Shown: positions 1 to 8,205, numbered from the stretch's first letter. The stretch: DNA of 45,395 nucleotides from Mesorhizobium_B sp964242945 (GCA_964242945.1 CAXTCF010000014.1:1-45395); one strand, 5' to 3'. Made by a program: numbers and translations. The notes: generated by a model not told the origin, from the letters alone.

Positions 1-1572
1 CACCTGCCCGATCCGCGCCCCCGCCCTCCCCGCCATGCCGCGCTTGGCGTAGCAGACGTTGAGCATGGCGGAGTCGATGATCGTGCCGATGTTCAGCCGG
101 TACTGCTGCGCGATGCGCGGATGCGTCAGGCGCCACGTCCCGTCGGCAGTCCGCTTGATGCGGGCATAGCGCTCATAGGCGCGAAGCGAGTAGCCGCCGG
201 TCGCCACGAAATCGACGGCACGGGAAAAAGTGTCTTCGCCCAGTTCGGCATAGGGCGCGGCGCTGCGGATTTCGGCCAGCAACTCGTCGGGATGGAAGGG
301 CGCTGCGCAGGCGCAGCCCAGGATGTGCTGGCAAAGCACGTCCACCGCGCCTTTCGTCAGCGGCGGCGTGTCCTGCGCGCCGAGATAGTTCGCCTCCACC
401 GCGGCGCGGCACTCCATCACCTCGAAGCGGTTGGCGGGGATCAGGATCGCGTGGCTCGGCTCGTCCATCCGGTGGTTGGAGCGGCCGATACGCTGCGCCA
501 GCCGGCTGGCTCCCTTCGGCGCGCCGACATGCACCACAAGGTCCACGTCGCCCCAGTCGATGCCGAGGTCGAGCGTGGAGGTGGCGACCACCGCGCGAAG
601 CTCGTTGCGGCTCATGGCGGCCTCCACGCGCCGCCGCTGCCCGGCGTCCAGCGAGCCGTGATGCAGCGCGATGGCCAGCGACTCGTGATTGGCGCGCCAG
701 AGTTCTTGGAACAGCATCTCGGCTTGGCTGCGCGTGTTGACGAAGAGCAGCGTCGTCTTGTGCGCTTTGATCGCCTCGTAGATCTCCGGCATGGCGTAGC
801 GCGCGGTGTGCCCGGCCCAGGGCACGCGCGCGGAGGAATCCAGGATGTCGATGACCGGCTTGGCGCCGCCTTCCACCGTGATCAGCCCGGCTTTCGCGCC
901 CGGCACGGCCTGGCTGACCAGCCAGCGCCTGAGTTCATCCGGCTCGGCCACCGTGGCGGAAAGGCCGACGGTGCGCAGGTCCGGCACATACTTCCTGAGC
1001 CGCGCCAGCCCCAGCGAAAGCAGGTGTCCGCGCTTGGACGTGACCAGCGCGTGAAGCTCGTCGAGGACCACGAAGCGCAGGTCGGAGAAGAACCGCTGCG
1101 CGTCCGGCGAAGCTACCATCAGCGCAAGCTGCTCCGGGGTCGTCAGCAGGATGTCCGGCGGCTGGAGTTTTTGGCGCTGGCGCTTGTGCGAAGGCGTGTC
1201 GCCGGTGCGCGTCTCGATTGCCACCGGCAGGCCCATCTCGGAAACGGGCTTTTCCAGGTTGCGCTCGATGTCCACCGCAAGCGCCTTGAGCGGCGAGATG
1301 TAGAGCGTGTGGACGCCGCGATGGGGCTCGCCAGGCTTGCGCTTGCCCCGCTCAGTCAGTTCCACGAGGCTCGGCAGGAAGCCGGCCAGCGTCTTGCCGG
1401 CACCCGTCGGCGCGATCAGCAGCGTGGACTCGCCGTCTTGCGCCTTGGCCAGAAGCTCAACTTGGTGCGCGCGTGGCGCCCAGCCCCGCTCGGCAAACCA
1501 GCGCAGGAACGGCTCAGGCAGATGGGCGGAGGCCGCCGCTGTTTGCGGATCGGGAAGAGCGAGCTTTGTCAC
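1..1572 (-). CDS. Ligase-associated DEXH-box (Lhr-type) DNA helicase, 3' end cut off by window edge
   Basis: Superfamily 2 ATP-dependent helicase; about 524 N-terminal residues are present and the gene runs off the left edge. Visible motifs are Walker A APTGAGKT near residues 54-61, a DELH box (motif II) near 171-174 within VVLDELHAL, SATVAEPD (motif III), STLDLGIDWG (motif V) and QRIGRSNHRMDEP (motif VI). After the two RecA folds comes sequence like the winged-helix region of Lhr-family proteins. The family usually has about 800 residues, so roughly the last third is missing. The start is GTG at 1572, because an in-frame TGA lies a few codons upstream. Relatives usually sit beside an ATP-dependent DNA ligase and a predicted exonuclease and are linked to DNA repair; those partners would lie left of the window. 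The opposite strand carries a long stop-free shadow, which is normal at this GC content. Confidence 0.88.
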   Translation of the reverse strand, partial: MTKLALPDPQTAAASAHLPEPFLRWFAERGWAPRAHQVELLAKAQDGESTLLIAPTGAGKTLAGFLPSLVELTERGKRKPGEPHRGVHTLYISPLKALAVDIERNLEKPVSEMGLPVAIETRTGDTPSHKRQRQKLQPPDILLTTPEQLALMVASPDAQRFFSDLRFVVLDELHALVTSKRGHLLSLGLARLRKYVPDLRTVGLSATVAEPDELRRWLVSQAVPGAKAGLITVEGGAKPVIDILDSSARVPWAGHTARYAMPEIYEAIKAHKTTLLFVNTRSQAEMLFQELWRANHESLAIALHHGSLDAGQRRRVEAAMSRNELRAVVATSTLDLGIDWGDVDLVVHVGAPKGASRLAQRIGRSNHRMDEPSHAILIPANRFEVMECRAAVEANYLGAQDTPPLTKGAVDVLCQHILGCACAAPFHPDELLAEIRSAAPYAELGEDTFSRAVDFVATGGYSLRAYERYARIKRTADGTWRLTHPRIAQQYRLNIGTIIDSAMLNVCYAKRGMAGRAGARIGQV

Positions 1573-1711
1573 GCGGGAGAGATAGCGTCACCGGCCTTCT
1601 CCACCAAGCGCCGCATGTCGCCGCGCCGTGGATACGAGGCCGTGAGGAACCCAAGGCCCACGCCTACGTTTCCTCCGGCGTTTGATCGAAGGTCGAACAC
1701 GGAGGAGCGCC

Positions 1712-2095
1712 ATGGCTGAGGTCCAGGGAATTTCCGGCGAAACTGAAAATCTTGCCATCCGCCGCACGGCGGGCCGGTCGGAGGACCCCGTCACGCTGGA
1801 GGAGCAGCTCGACACCGGCTTGGAAGATACGTTTCCAGCGAGCGATCCCGTTTCCGTGGTTTCAACGACGATCTCCGGAAAGACCAAGCCGCTTGTCGGA
1901 ACCGACGAGGTTTTGGCTCAGCAACGCAAGGCGCGCGCGGAACTGACCGAGCGGCGCACGGCTGAGCGTGAGCAGGCCGAACGCGCCGCCGCGCCCTACA
2001 CGACGAGCGATGCCCTTGCGGTCGGCGGGGTGATTGCCGGGGTGGCTCTCGCCTTGGGCTCGCTGCTCTGGGTTGCGGAGCGCCGGCGAGACTAG
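1712..2095 (+). CDS. Small protein with DTFPASDPVS motif and C-terminal membrane anchor
   Basis: A 127-residue protein of unknown function. The N-terminal part is polar, followed by the motif LEDTFPASDPVSV near residues 40-52. This motif recurs in short uncharacterised proteobacterial proteins. Next comes a charged, probably helical stretch rich in Glu, Arg and Ala (about 70-100). A single hydrophobic segment (ALAVGGVIAGVALALGSLLWV) ends in a basic ERRRD tail, so the protein is probably tail-anchored in the inner membrane with its bulk in the cytoplasm. The ATG at 1712 is chosen because GGAGG lies at 1701-1705, 6 nt upstream; an in-frame ATG at 1682 has no such site. It is divergent from the helicase gene. 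Confidence 0.75.
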   Translation: MAEVQGISGETENLAIRRTAGRSEDPVTLEEQLDTGLEDTFPASDPVSVVSTTISGKTKPLVGTDEVLAQQRKARAELTERRTAEREQAERAAAPYTTSDALAVGGVIAGVALALGSLLWVAERRRD

Positions 2096-2286
2096 CCTGA
2101 TGTCGTTGGTGAGCGGCAGAGCCAGTCAGCCTCCATCCGGCAGTTCGGCGCGAGGTCGGAGAAGACGGTTCGACTAAGCCCGAATGAGGCATCCAGAAGG
2201 TTTGCTGCCTACATCAAGCCTCAACATAGCATTTGCTAATTTGGTTGACCTAGCGTAAGGCCGTGCTTGGGTGGGGGACGGACGCG

Positions 2287-2658
2287 GTGGGTCGAATTGC
2301 GGTCATGACGTTTGTGGCCGCATTGTGCCTTCCCGCAGGGGCGAGCCAGGCAGGAGAGCACGCCGCCCCCCAATCGATCCACGAAAAAGACGTGCGAGCG
2401 ATCAGCTCCAAGCGGTATTCCGCACTCCTGCGCTTGGCCTGCTTCCATGGCTGGCGCTTCCGCTCCGACGACATCATGAGCGGGTTTAGCCGTAACTACG
2501 AAGAAACGCGGCTCGCGTTCATCGATGCGGGTTACATGGTCCTGCCCGACGCGGCGGCGCCGCGCCTGATCGTCGCGGCCATCATCATGGGCGCGCGGCC
2601 TCAAAGCGCTGCGGATCCTGAACCGGGCTGTTTCCGGGCGCGCTGGAGCAACGAGTAA
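2287..2658 (+). CDS. Small secreted hypothetical protein
   Basis: A 123-residue protein that I do not recognise. From the GTG at 2287 it begins MGRIAVMTFVAALCLPAGASQA, a good Sec signal peptide with predicted cleavage before GEHAA. A GGGGGA ribosome-binding sequence lies at 2273-2278. A longer start at 2263 (GTG) would add eight residues, and an ATG at 2305 would shorten the signal peptide. The mature part has two Cys (about 44 and 114) that could form a periplasmic disulfide, plus a helical central region (KRYSALLRLACFHGWRF). It stands alone between intergenic stretches. Coding status is inferred from the signal peptide and RBS, so confidence is moderate. Confidence 0.55.
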   Translation: MGRIAVMTFVAALCLPAGASQAGEHAAPQSIHEKDVRAISSKRYSALLRLACFHGWRFRSDDIMSGFSRNYEETRLAFIDAGYMVLPDAAAPRLIVAAIIMGARPQSAADPEPGCFRARWSNE

Positions 2659-2866
2659 ACGCTTCGACATCGCCTCGAATGGAGAAGTCCTCGCGCCGCT
2701 TTATTGAATGCGTGCGGGCGCGACCGGACGCCACGGCTGCGACCCTCCTCAGCCGCGACATCCGATGAACGCCAGACGGGCCACTTCACCCCTAGCGCTT
2801 CGGTGAGAAGCTAAGCCGGGGCTCTTGGAGCTCCGTCATAAGCATACTGCATCACAGGCTTTTGAT

Positions 2867-2889
2867 GAAACCAACTTCAGACTGGTTTC
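2867..2889. repeat. 7-bp inverted repeat
   Basis: GAAACCA at 2867-2873 and TGGTTTC at 2883-2889 are perfectly complementary, with a 9-nt spacer. It could be an operator or an RNA hairpin; nothing in the sequence decides which. Confidence 0.4.
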
Positions 2890-2893
2890 TCCT

Positions 2894-2909
2894 AGCCTGC
2901 AAGCAGGCT
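2894..2909. repeat. 7-bp inverted repeat with 2-nt spacer
   Basis: AGCCTGC at 2894-2900 and GCAGGCT at 2903-2909 are separated by AA. The near-continuous dyad is more like a protein-binding site than a stem-loop, because a 2-nt loop cannot close. It lies 5 nt after the preceding repeat. Confidence 0.4.
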
Positions 2910-3005
2910 TACCCATGGTGAACGCACCCTTCAGCTTGAGTTCATCGTTTCGGCTGCAAGAGACAAGCCGGCAGTACAGCCGGATCATCAGCAGGAGCTA
3001 GAAAA

Positions 3006-3320
3006 ATGAAAAAGATCATCCTTGCAACCGTGGCGCTCGTCATGGCCTCGGCGGTTCCAACCTTCGCGCAGACTCACCACTCCAACGCTCGCGAATACCG
3101 TCAGGACGGGCGCATCGTCCGCGGCGCCGTCCGCGGGCAGTTGACCCCGCGCGAACTCGCGCTGATCCGTGCGCAGCAGGTTCGGATCGACCGCGCCCAG
3201 CGGCGGGCGGCAGCCGATGGCGTGGTCACGCGCGCCGAGCGCCGGGACATCCAGCGCCTCCAGAACGAGGCGTCGCGCACCATCTACCGCCTGAAGCACA
3301 ACGGCCGCGGCTTCCACTGA
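3006..3320 (+). CDS. Small periplasmic basic alpha-helical protein
   Basis: A 104-residue exported protein. Residues 1-21 (MKKIILATVALVMASAVPTFA, cleaved before QTHHS) are a textbook signal peptide. The mature part is rich in Arg, Gln and Ala and looks entirely helical. Segments such as GQLTPRELALIRAQQVRIDR and ADGVVTRAERRDIQRLQNEA resemble repeated helix pairs of small periplasmic proteins common in Rhizobiales genomes; the function is unknown. AGGAG at 2993-2997 precedes the ATG at a good distance. The gene is a single transcription unit with a strong terminator 30 nt downstream. Confidence 0.8.
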   Translation: MKKIILATVALVMASAVPTFAQTHHSNAREYRQDGRIVRGAVRGQLTPRELALIRAQQVRIDRAQRRAAADGVVTRAERRDIQRLQNEASRTIYRLKHNGRGFH

Positions 3321-3349
3321 GCCGACGGGTCGAAAAAGGTTCGGCAAAG

Positions 3350-3381
3350 GCCGGGAGCTTCGGGCTCCCGGCTTTTTCTTT
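3350..3381 (+). terminator. Rho-independent terminator after the small periplasmic protein gene
   Basis: A perfect 9-bp stem (GCCGGGAGC at 3350-3358, GCTCCCGGC at 3364-3372) with a 5-nt TTCGG loop is followed by TTTTTCTTT. It separates the gene at 3006 from the downstream EEP gene. Confidence 0.9.
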
Positions 3382-3446
3382 GCTTGTCGATGCCGCTAGC
3401 TTGCGGCACCCCTTGATGCCCGCACCGCGGCCCGGCATCACAGACC

Positions 3447-4250
3447 ATGCGCATCCTTTCCCTCAACGCCTGGGGCGGCCGGGTCTTCGAACCGCTGATC
3501 CGCTTCCTTCGCGACACGCAGCCGGATGCCCTCTGCCTTCAGGAAGTGACCCGCGCTCCCGTCGCTTCCGCCGAGTGGCTCCTCTACCGGGACGGCGGCA
3601 CGGAACTGTTGCAGCGCGCCGACCTGTTTCGCGAGGTGCAGGCCGTCCTGCCGGAGCATGACGGCATCTTCTGCCCGGCCGCGCGGGGCACGCTTTTTGA
3701 CGGCGAGGAGGCGACGCCCTCGGATTGGGGGATCGCGACTTTCGTGCGGAAAACCCTTCCGGTCATCGGGCAGGCGCAGAACTTCGTGCATGGCGCGTTC
3801 TCTCCCGACGGCTGGGGCGAACATCCCCGTTCCCGCAACGCGCATGCGGTGCGCCTCTTCGATCACCTGGCCGGCGCTCCGGTCACGGTGGCGCACGTGC
3901 ACGGGCTTCGCGACCCCTCCGGCAAGGGTGATACGCCGGCAAGGCAGGCGCAAGCGGAAGCCTTCGTTCAGTTGATCCGCACGGTCTGGCAGCCCGGCGA
4001 GCGGCTTGTCGCCTGCGGCGATTTCAACGTGCTGCCGGGCGGCAGCACCTTCGCTGTCCTGGCCGCGCTCGGCCTGCGCGACCTCGTCACGCAACGCGGG
4101 CACGCCGGCACGCGCACCTCGCTCTACCCAAAGCCCGGCCGGCACGCCGACTATTGCCTGGTCACGCCCGATGTCGAGGTGAAGCGCTTCGACGTCCTGG
4201 CGGAGCCGGAAATCTCCGACCACTGCGCCCTGGCTCTGGAGATCGGCTGA
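3447..4250 (+). CDS. Endonuclease/exonuclease/phosphatase (EEP) family protein
   Basis: A 267-residue cytoplasmic protein of the EEP (DNase I-like) fold, which hydrolyses phosphodiester or phosphomonoester bonds using a divalent metal. The metal-binding signature is complete: Asn in LSLNAWGG (residue 7), Glu in LCLQEV (residue 33), the His/Asp region VAHVHGLRDPSG, Asp and Asn in CGDFNVLPGG, and the C-terminal SDHCAL with the general-base His. The length suits a single-domain enzyme. Sequence alone does not separate a nuclease from a sugar-phosphate or lipid phosphatase. There is no signal peptide and no close partner gene, and a terminator insulates it upstream. Confidence 0.88.
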   Translation: MRILSLNAWGGRVFEPLIRFLRDTQPDALCLQEVTRAPVASAEWLLYRDGGTELLQRADLFREVQAVLPEHDGIFCPAARGTLFDGEEATPSDWGIATFVRKTLPVIGQAQNFVHGAFSPDGWGEHPRSRNAHAVRLFDHLAGAPVTVAHVHGLRDPSGKGDTPARQAQAEAFVQLIRTVWQPGERLVACGDFNVLPGGSTFAVLAALGLRDLVTQRGHAGTRTSLYPKPGRHADYCLVTPDVEVKRFDVLAEPEISDHCALALEIG

Positions 4251-4344
4251 CACGCCCCGCCGCGTCGGCCTCCCCTGTCGGATTGACTCGGCCCCGCCCC
4301 TGCACCACCCTTTTTCGCCCACGAGAAAGCAACGGACGCGGCGC

Positions 4345-5133
4345 ATGCATGACAATCCAAGCCTTGATCCGGTCCGCTCAGCCCTGCTCGACGCCCTGCC
4401 CGGCGTGCGGCACGGCTTCTTCACGCGCCGCGGCGGCTTGTCGGAAGGCCTCTATGGCAGCCTGAACATCGGCACCGGCTCGGACGATGATCCAAGCCTC
4501 GTCCGGCAAAACCGCGCCCGCGTGGCGGATTGGATGGGCGTCCCGCAGGATCGCCTGCTTTCCGCGTGGCAGATCCATTCGCCCGACGCCGTGGTGGTGC
4601 GCGAAGCGTTTCCCGGCGAGCGCCCCAAGGCCGACGCGCTGGTGACTGACCGGCCGGGCATCGCCGTCTGCGCGGCTTCGGCCGACTGCGGCCCCGTCCT
4701 TTTCGCGGATGCAAAAGCGCGTGTCGTAGGCGCCGCCCATGCGGGATGGAAGGGAGCGTTTACCGGAGTGTTGGAGAATACGATCCTCGCCATGGAAGGC
4801 CTCGGCGCGCGCCGCGAAAATATCGTCGCCGTGCTGGGGCCGTCCATCTCCGCGGCGAACTACGAGGTCGGGCCGGAATTCATGGAGCGGTTTGTCCAGG
4901 CGGACGGAACGAACGGACGGTATTTTACGCCGTCCGGCCGGAACGCGCACGCCCTGTTCGACCTGCCGGCCTACACCGTGGACCGGCTGCGCGCCGCCGG
5001 CATCCGTGCGACAAGCGTGAACCGCTGCACCTATGCCGAGGAGGGAAGTTTCTTCTCCTACCGCCGCGCCACGCATCGCGGCGAGCCCGACTACGGCCGG
5101 CAGATTTCCGCGATCGCCCTGGAGTCGTTCTGA
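4345..5133 (+). CDS. pgeF: Peptidoglycan editing factor PgeF (multicopper oxidase-like YfiH/laccase domain)
   Basis: A 262-residue protein of the YfiH/PgeF family. In E. coli the homologue removes wrongly incorporated L-Ser from UDP-MurNAc precursors, keeping L-Ala at position 1 of the stem peptide. The conserved zinc-site pieces are visible: WQIHSPDAV (His), ASADCGPVLF (Cys) and GAAHAGWKGAF (His), together with the N-terminal GFFTRRGG motif. The full family length is present. It starts at ATG 4345. Its stop overlaps the ATG of the next gene by one base (TGATG), indicating an operon with the M24 protein and the lipoprotein. In related genomes lgt often lies just upstream, but here the EEP gene does. 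Confidence 0.93.
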   Translation: MHDNPSLDPVRSALLDALPGVRHGFFTRRGGLSEGLYGSLNIGTGSDDDPSLVRQNRARVADWMGVPQDRLLSAWQIHSPDAVVVREAFPGERPKADALVTDRPGIAVCAASADCGPVLFADAKARVVGAAHAGWKGAFTGVLENTILAMEGLGARRENIVAVLGPSISAANYEVGPEFMERFVQADGTNGRYFTPSGRNAHALFDLPAYTVDRLRAAGIRATSVNRCTYAEEGSFFSYRRATHRGEPDYGRQISAIALESF

Positions 5134-6284
5134 TGGCCCTGCATTTCTCCCGTGAAGAATTCGACGCGCGGCGCGACCGCCTTCTGATCGAAATGAAGGC
5201 CAGGAAGCTGGACGCGATCCTGCTCTTCGCCCAGGAAAGCATGTACTGGCTGACCGGCTACGACACGTTCGGCTTCTGCTTCTTCCAGTGCCTCGTGGTG
5301 AAGAGCGACGGCACGACCGTGCTGCTCACCCGCTCGGCCGATCTCAGGCAGGCCAAGCACACGTCCACGATCGAGAACGTCACGGTCTGGACCGACCGCG
5401 AGAACGCCAATCCCGCGGTCGACCTGCGCAACCTGCTCAACGACCTCGACCTTCTGGGCAGCCGTATCGGCGTCGAATACGACACGCACGGCCTGACGGG
5501 CAAAACCGGCAGGATGCTGGACGAACAGCTCGCCACCTTCGGCGAGATCACCGATGCTTCCGGCATCGTCGGCCGCTTGCGCACGGTGAAAAGCCCTGCG
5601 GAAGTTGAAAAGGTCACCCGCGCAGCCGAACTCGCCGATGACGCGCTGGAAGCCGCCCTGCCCCTGATCCGCGCGGACGGCGACGAAGCGGCGATCCTTG
5701 CCGCCATGCAGGGCGCGGTCTTTGCCGGCGGCGGCGATTATCCCGCCAACGAGTTCATCATCGGTTCAGGCGCCGACGCGCTTTTATGCCGGTACAAAGC
5801 CGGCCGCCGCCGGCTTTCCCCCAACGATCAGCTTACCCTGGAATGGGCCGGCGTGTTCCACCACTACCACGCCGCCATGATGCGCACGGTGATCGTCGGT
5901 CCGCCCTCCGCCCGGCACGTCGAACTTTTCGAGGCCGCGCGCGATGCGCTTGTCGCCGTGGAAGCGGCGATGATGCCTGGAAAAACGTTCGGCGACGTGT
6001 TCGATGCGCATGCCCGCACCATGGAGGCGCACAGCCTGACCCGCCACCGGCTCAACGCCTGCGGCTACTCGCTGGGCGCCCGCTTCACGCCGTCCTGGAT
6101 GGACGCTCCGATGTTCTACGCGAACAACTCGGAGGCGGTCGTGCCGAACATGACGCTGTTCGCCCACATGATCATCATGGATTCCGACTCCGGCACCGCC
6201 ATGACGCTGGGGCGCACCTACCTGACCACGGAAGCAGCACCCAAGCCCCTCTCCCGCTTCAACCTGGACCTGATCGTCCGATGA
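5133..6284 (+). CDS. M24-family Xaa-Pro peptidase-like protein (creatinase/DoeA-like)
   Basis: A 383-residue pita-bread fold protein: an N-terminal creatinase domain (about 1-150, with SMYWLTGYDTFGF) and a C-terminal M24 domain (about 160-375). True metal-dependent aminopeptidases carry two Asp, one His and two Glu. Here the first ligand region reads LTLEWAGVFHHYHAAMMRT, with Glu in place of the first Asp and Ala-Met where the second would be. The late Glu ligands are also not evident. That pattern, with the YHAxxMR motif, matches metal-independent relatives such as creatinase or ectoine hydrolase rather than prolidase. The substrate is unknown. The start ATG at 5133 overlaps the pgeF stop, and its own stop overlaps the next gene by 4 nt (ATGA). 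Confidence 0.85.
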   Translation: MALHFSREEFDARRDRLLIEMKARKLDAILLFAQESMYWLTGYDTFGFCFFQCLVVKSDGTTVLLTRSADLRQAKHTSTIENVTVWTDRENANPAVDLRNLLNDLDLLGSRIGVEYDTHGLTGKTGRMLDEQLATFGEITDASGIVGRLRTVKSPAEVEKVTRAAELADDALEAALPLIRADGDEAAILAAMQGAVFAGGGDYPANEFIIGSGADALLCRYKAGRRRLSPNDQLTLEWAGVFHHYHAAMMRTVIVGPPSARHVELFEAARDALVAVEAAMMPGKTFGDVFDAHARTMEAHSLTRHRLNACGYSLGARFTPSWMDAPMFYANNSEAVVPNMTLFAHMIIMDSDSGTAMTLGRTYLTTEAAPKPLSRFNLDLIVR

Positions 6285-7120
6285 CTCTTTCCTCCCGCAG
6301 CCGTCTTTCCTTTCTTTCCCCGACGCTGCGGGGGGCCGGCGGATTTCCGCTGCTATTGCTTTGCGCCTGCACGGTCGGCATCGACGAGCGGCCGGTTCCG
6401 CCGGAAGCCATCCCGAACGTCGCCTATCAGCAGGACTCGCAGGCGACCTATCGCGCGCCGGCGGAAAGCGCCGCCCCCATCATACAGGCCGCCGCACCCA
6501 CCTACTCCGGGCGATCCGTTCAATCCGGCGGCGCGGAAACGCTTGTCTGGCAGACCGGCGCGCAGCCGGTTGCCATCGAGCGCACTTCGCTTGCCGCGCC
6601 GGAAGCCGCCTCTTCGGAGGCCGAGAATGCACCGGCCGAGGAAAGCGAGCCGGCTGAGAACGGCGATGCGTCTGCTACGCTGGACCAGACTGAAGCATCG
6701 GAGCAGCCGGCACCCGCTGAAGAACCAGCCCCGGAGCAGGCAGCGGCGGTTCAGCCGGCGCAGGCGCACAGCTTCCGGCTTGCCCCTTTCGTGGGCCTGG
6801 ATGCGGATGCCGCGGGGCCGCTGCGCGAAGCCATGCAGGCGGAAGCCGAGCGCCAGGGCATCGACTTGAGCGGCGGGCCGGAAAAGCTCGTCCTGAAGGG
6901 TTACCTCTCCTCCATGGAGGACGGCGGCGCCAAGGTGCTGACCTATGTCTGGGACGTCTATGACACGTCGGGCAACCGGCTGACCCGCATCGATGGACAG
7001 CAGAAGCTGCCGCGCGACGCCCAAACCGAGCCGCTCCAGGTCGATGCCGCAACCTCTAGGAAACTCGCCGAAAAGATCATGGCGACGCTCAGCCGTTGGC
7101 AGCCGGACGAAGCGGGATGA
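6281..7120 (+). CDS. Predicted lipoprotein with Ala/Glu/Pro-rich linker
   Basis: A 279-residue envelope protein. The N-terminus (to residue 30) is a signal peptide ending LLLLCAC, with Cys30 the likely lipidation site (Leu-27, Ala-29). An extended low-complexity stretch rich in Ala, Glu and Pro (about 105-160) would span periplasm. It is followed by a compact C-terminal domain (about 165-275) starting HSFRLAPFVGLDADAAGPLREAM, with repeated beta-type segments (LVLKGYLSSM, KVLTYVWDVYD). This resembles conserved but uncharacterised rhizobial lipoproteins located between the M24 gene and prs. Translation is coupled to the upstream gene by the ATGA overlap. No enzymatic motif was found. Confidence 0.8.
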   Translation: MTLSSRSRLSFLSPTLRGAGGFPLLLLCACTVGIDERPVPPEAIPNVAYQQDSQATYRAPAESAAPIIQAAAPTYSGRSVQSGGAETLVWQTGAQPVAIERTSLAAPEAASSEAENAPAEESEPAENGDASATLDQTEASEQPAPAEEPAPEQAAAVQPAQAHSFRLAPFVGLDADAAGPLREAMQAEAERQGIDLSGGPEKLVLKGYLSSMEDGGAKVLTYVWDVYDTSGNRLTRIDGQQKLPRDAQTEPLQVDAATSRKLAEKIMATLSRWQPDEAG

Positions 7121-7153
7121 ACGCGCTTTCACGCTTTCTTGGGTTCACGGATG

Positions 7154-7194
7154 TATAAATCGGCGTCTCCGGCTTGCAATGACGCTTAAGCCGG
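7154..7194 (+). promoter_or_regulatory. Possible prs leader: TATAAA box and inverted repeat
   Basis: The gap between the lipoprotein gene and prs has a TATAAA hexamer at 7154-7159 without a convincing -35. It is followed by an inverted repeat CCGGCTT (7169-7175) / AAGCCGG (7188-7194) that would lie at the 5' end of the prs transcript. The assignment is weak. Confidence 0.3.
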
Positions 7195-7237
7195 CTAGAA
7201 GCCGCGCCGTTCAACAGACGCCCGACAGGTCTCATCC

Positions 7238-8170
7238 ATGAAGCTCTTTGCGGGCAACTCGAACAGGGTTCTGGCCGAAGGCGTGGCCCGCTACCTCAAC
7301 GTTGCGCTGGGCCGCGCCAGCGTCCGCCGCTTCGCCGATCAGGAGATCTTCGTCGAAATCCAGGAAAACGTCCGCGGCGAGGACGTGTTCGTGCTGCAAA
7401 GCACCTCCTTCCCCGCCAACGACAACCTGATGGAACTCCTGATCATGATCGACGCCTTCCGCCGCTCCTCGGCGAAGCGCGTCACGGCCGTGATCCCCTA
7501 TTTCGGCTATGCCAGGCAAGACCGCCGCGCGTCCGGGCGCACGCCGATCTCGGCCAAGCTGGTGGCGAACCTGATCACCCGCGCGGGCGCCGACCGCGTG
7601 CTGACCATGGACCTGCATGCCGGGCAGATCCAGGGCTTCTTCGACATCCCGACCGACAACCTGTTTTCCGCGCCCGTGATGTCGCGCGACGTGAAGGCGC
7701 GCTACAAGCTCGCCAACGTCATGGTGGTCTCGCCCGACGTCGGCGGCGTGGTGCGGGCCCGCGCGCTTGCCAAGCGCATCGACGCGCCGCTCGCCATCGT
7801 GGACAAGCGCCGCGAGCGGCCCGGCGAGTCCGAGGTGATGAACATCATCGGCGACGTTTCCGGCAAGGACTGCCTGCTCCTCGACGACATCGTGGATTCC
7901 GGCGGCACCCTCTGCAACGCCGCCGAAGCGCTGATGAAGAACGGCGCGACCTCCGTCACGGCCTACATCACCCACGGCGTGCTGTCCGGCAGCGCCGTGG
8001 CGCGCATCAGCGCCTCCATGCTCAAGGAACTGGTCATCACCGACTCCATCCAGCCCTCCGCCAGCGTTTCCGCTGCCCGCAACATCCGCGTGGTTTCCGT
8101 CGCCGACCTGCTCGGCGAAGCCATCTCGCGCACGGCAACGGAAGAGTCGGTTTCCAGCCTGTTCGATTGA
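7238..8170 (+). CDS. prs: Ribose-phosphate pyrophosphokinase (PRPP synthetase)
   Basis: A 310-residue class I PRPP synthetase, which transfers pyrophosphate from ATP to ribose 5-phosphate. It feeds purine, pyrimidine, histidine, tryptophan and NAD synthesis in the cytoplasm. Visible motifs include the N-terminal MKLFAGNSN, the ATP-site segment IPYFGYARQDRR near residue 90, LTMDLHAGQIQGFF near 127, and the PRPP-binding loop LLLDDIVDSGGTL near 213-225. The length is normal for the family (about 310-320). It starts at ATG 7238, with 117 nt upstream that probably carry its own promoter. Confidence 0.97.
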   Translation: MKLFAGNSNRVLAEGVARYLNVALGRASVRRFADQEIFVEIQENVRGEDVFVLQSTSFPANDNLMELLIMIDAFRRSSAKRVTAVIPYFGYARQDRRASGRTPISAKLVANLITRAGADRVLTMDLHAGQIQGFFDIPTDNLFSAPVMSRDVKARYKLANVMVVSPDVGGVVRARALAKRIDAPLAIVDKRRERPGESEVMNIIGDVSGKDCLLLDDIVDSGGTLCNAAEALMKNGATSVTAYITHGVLSGSAVARISASMLKELVITDSIQPSASVSAARNIRVVSVADLLGEAISRTATEESVSSLFD

Positions 8171-8205
8171 TCTTATCACGGCGCAGATGAGACTCTGACG
8201 CGACC

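Larger units (their letters stand above)
2659..3005. other. Long intergenic region with three small inverted repeats
   Basis: There is no convincing ORF in these 347 bases. Three short inverted repeats are visible: 2867-2889 (GAAACCA / TGGTTTC, 9-nt spacer), 2894-2909 (AGCCTGC / GCAGGCT, 2-nt spacer) and 2968-2983 (CCGGC / GCCGG, 6-nt loop). None is followed by a T-run on the plus strand, so they do not look like ordinary terminators. The last one lies in what would be the leader of the gene at 3006. No clear -35/-10 pair was found. Confidence 0.5.

Noticed and set aside
121..1719. Long plus-strand reading frame of 532 codons
   Set aside because: It is antisense to the helicase gene, whose minus-strand translation carries clear Walker A, DELH and motif VI sequences; the plus frame has no recognisable domain and is the usual stop-free shadow in GC-rich DNA.
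4746..5132. In-frame N-terminal extension of the M24 protein inside pgeF
   Set aside because: The extension is basic shadow sequence of pgeF; the creatinase-like domain begins at the ATG 5133, which overlaps the pgeF stop in a typical operon junction.
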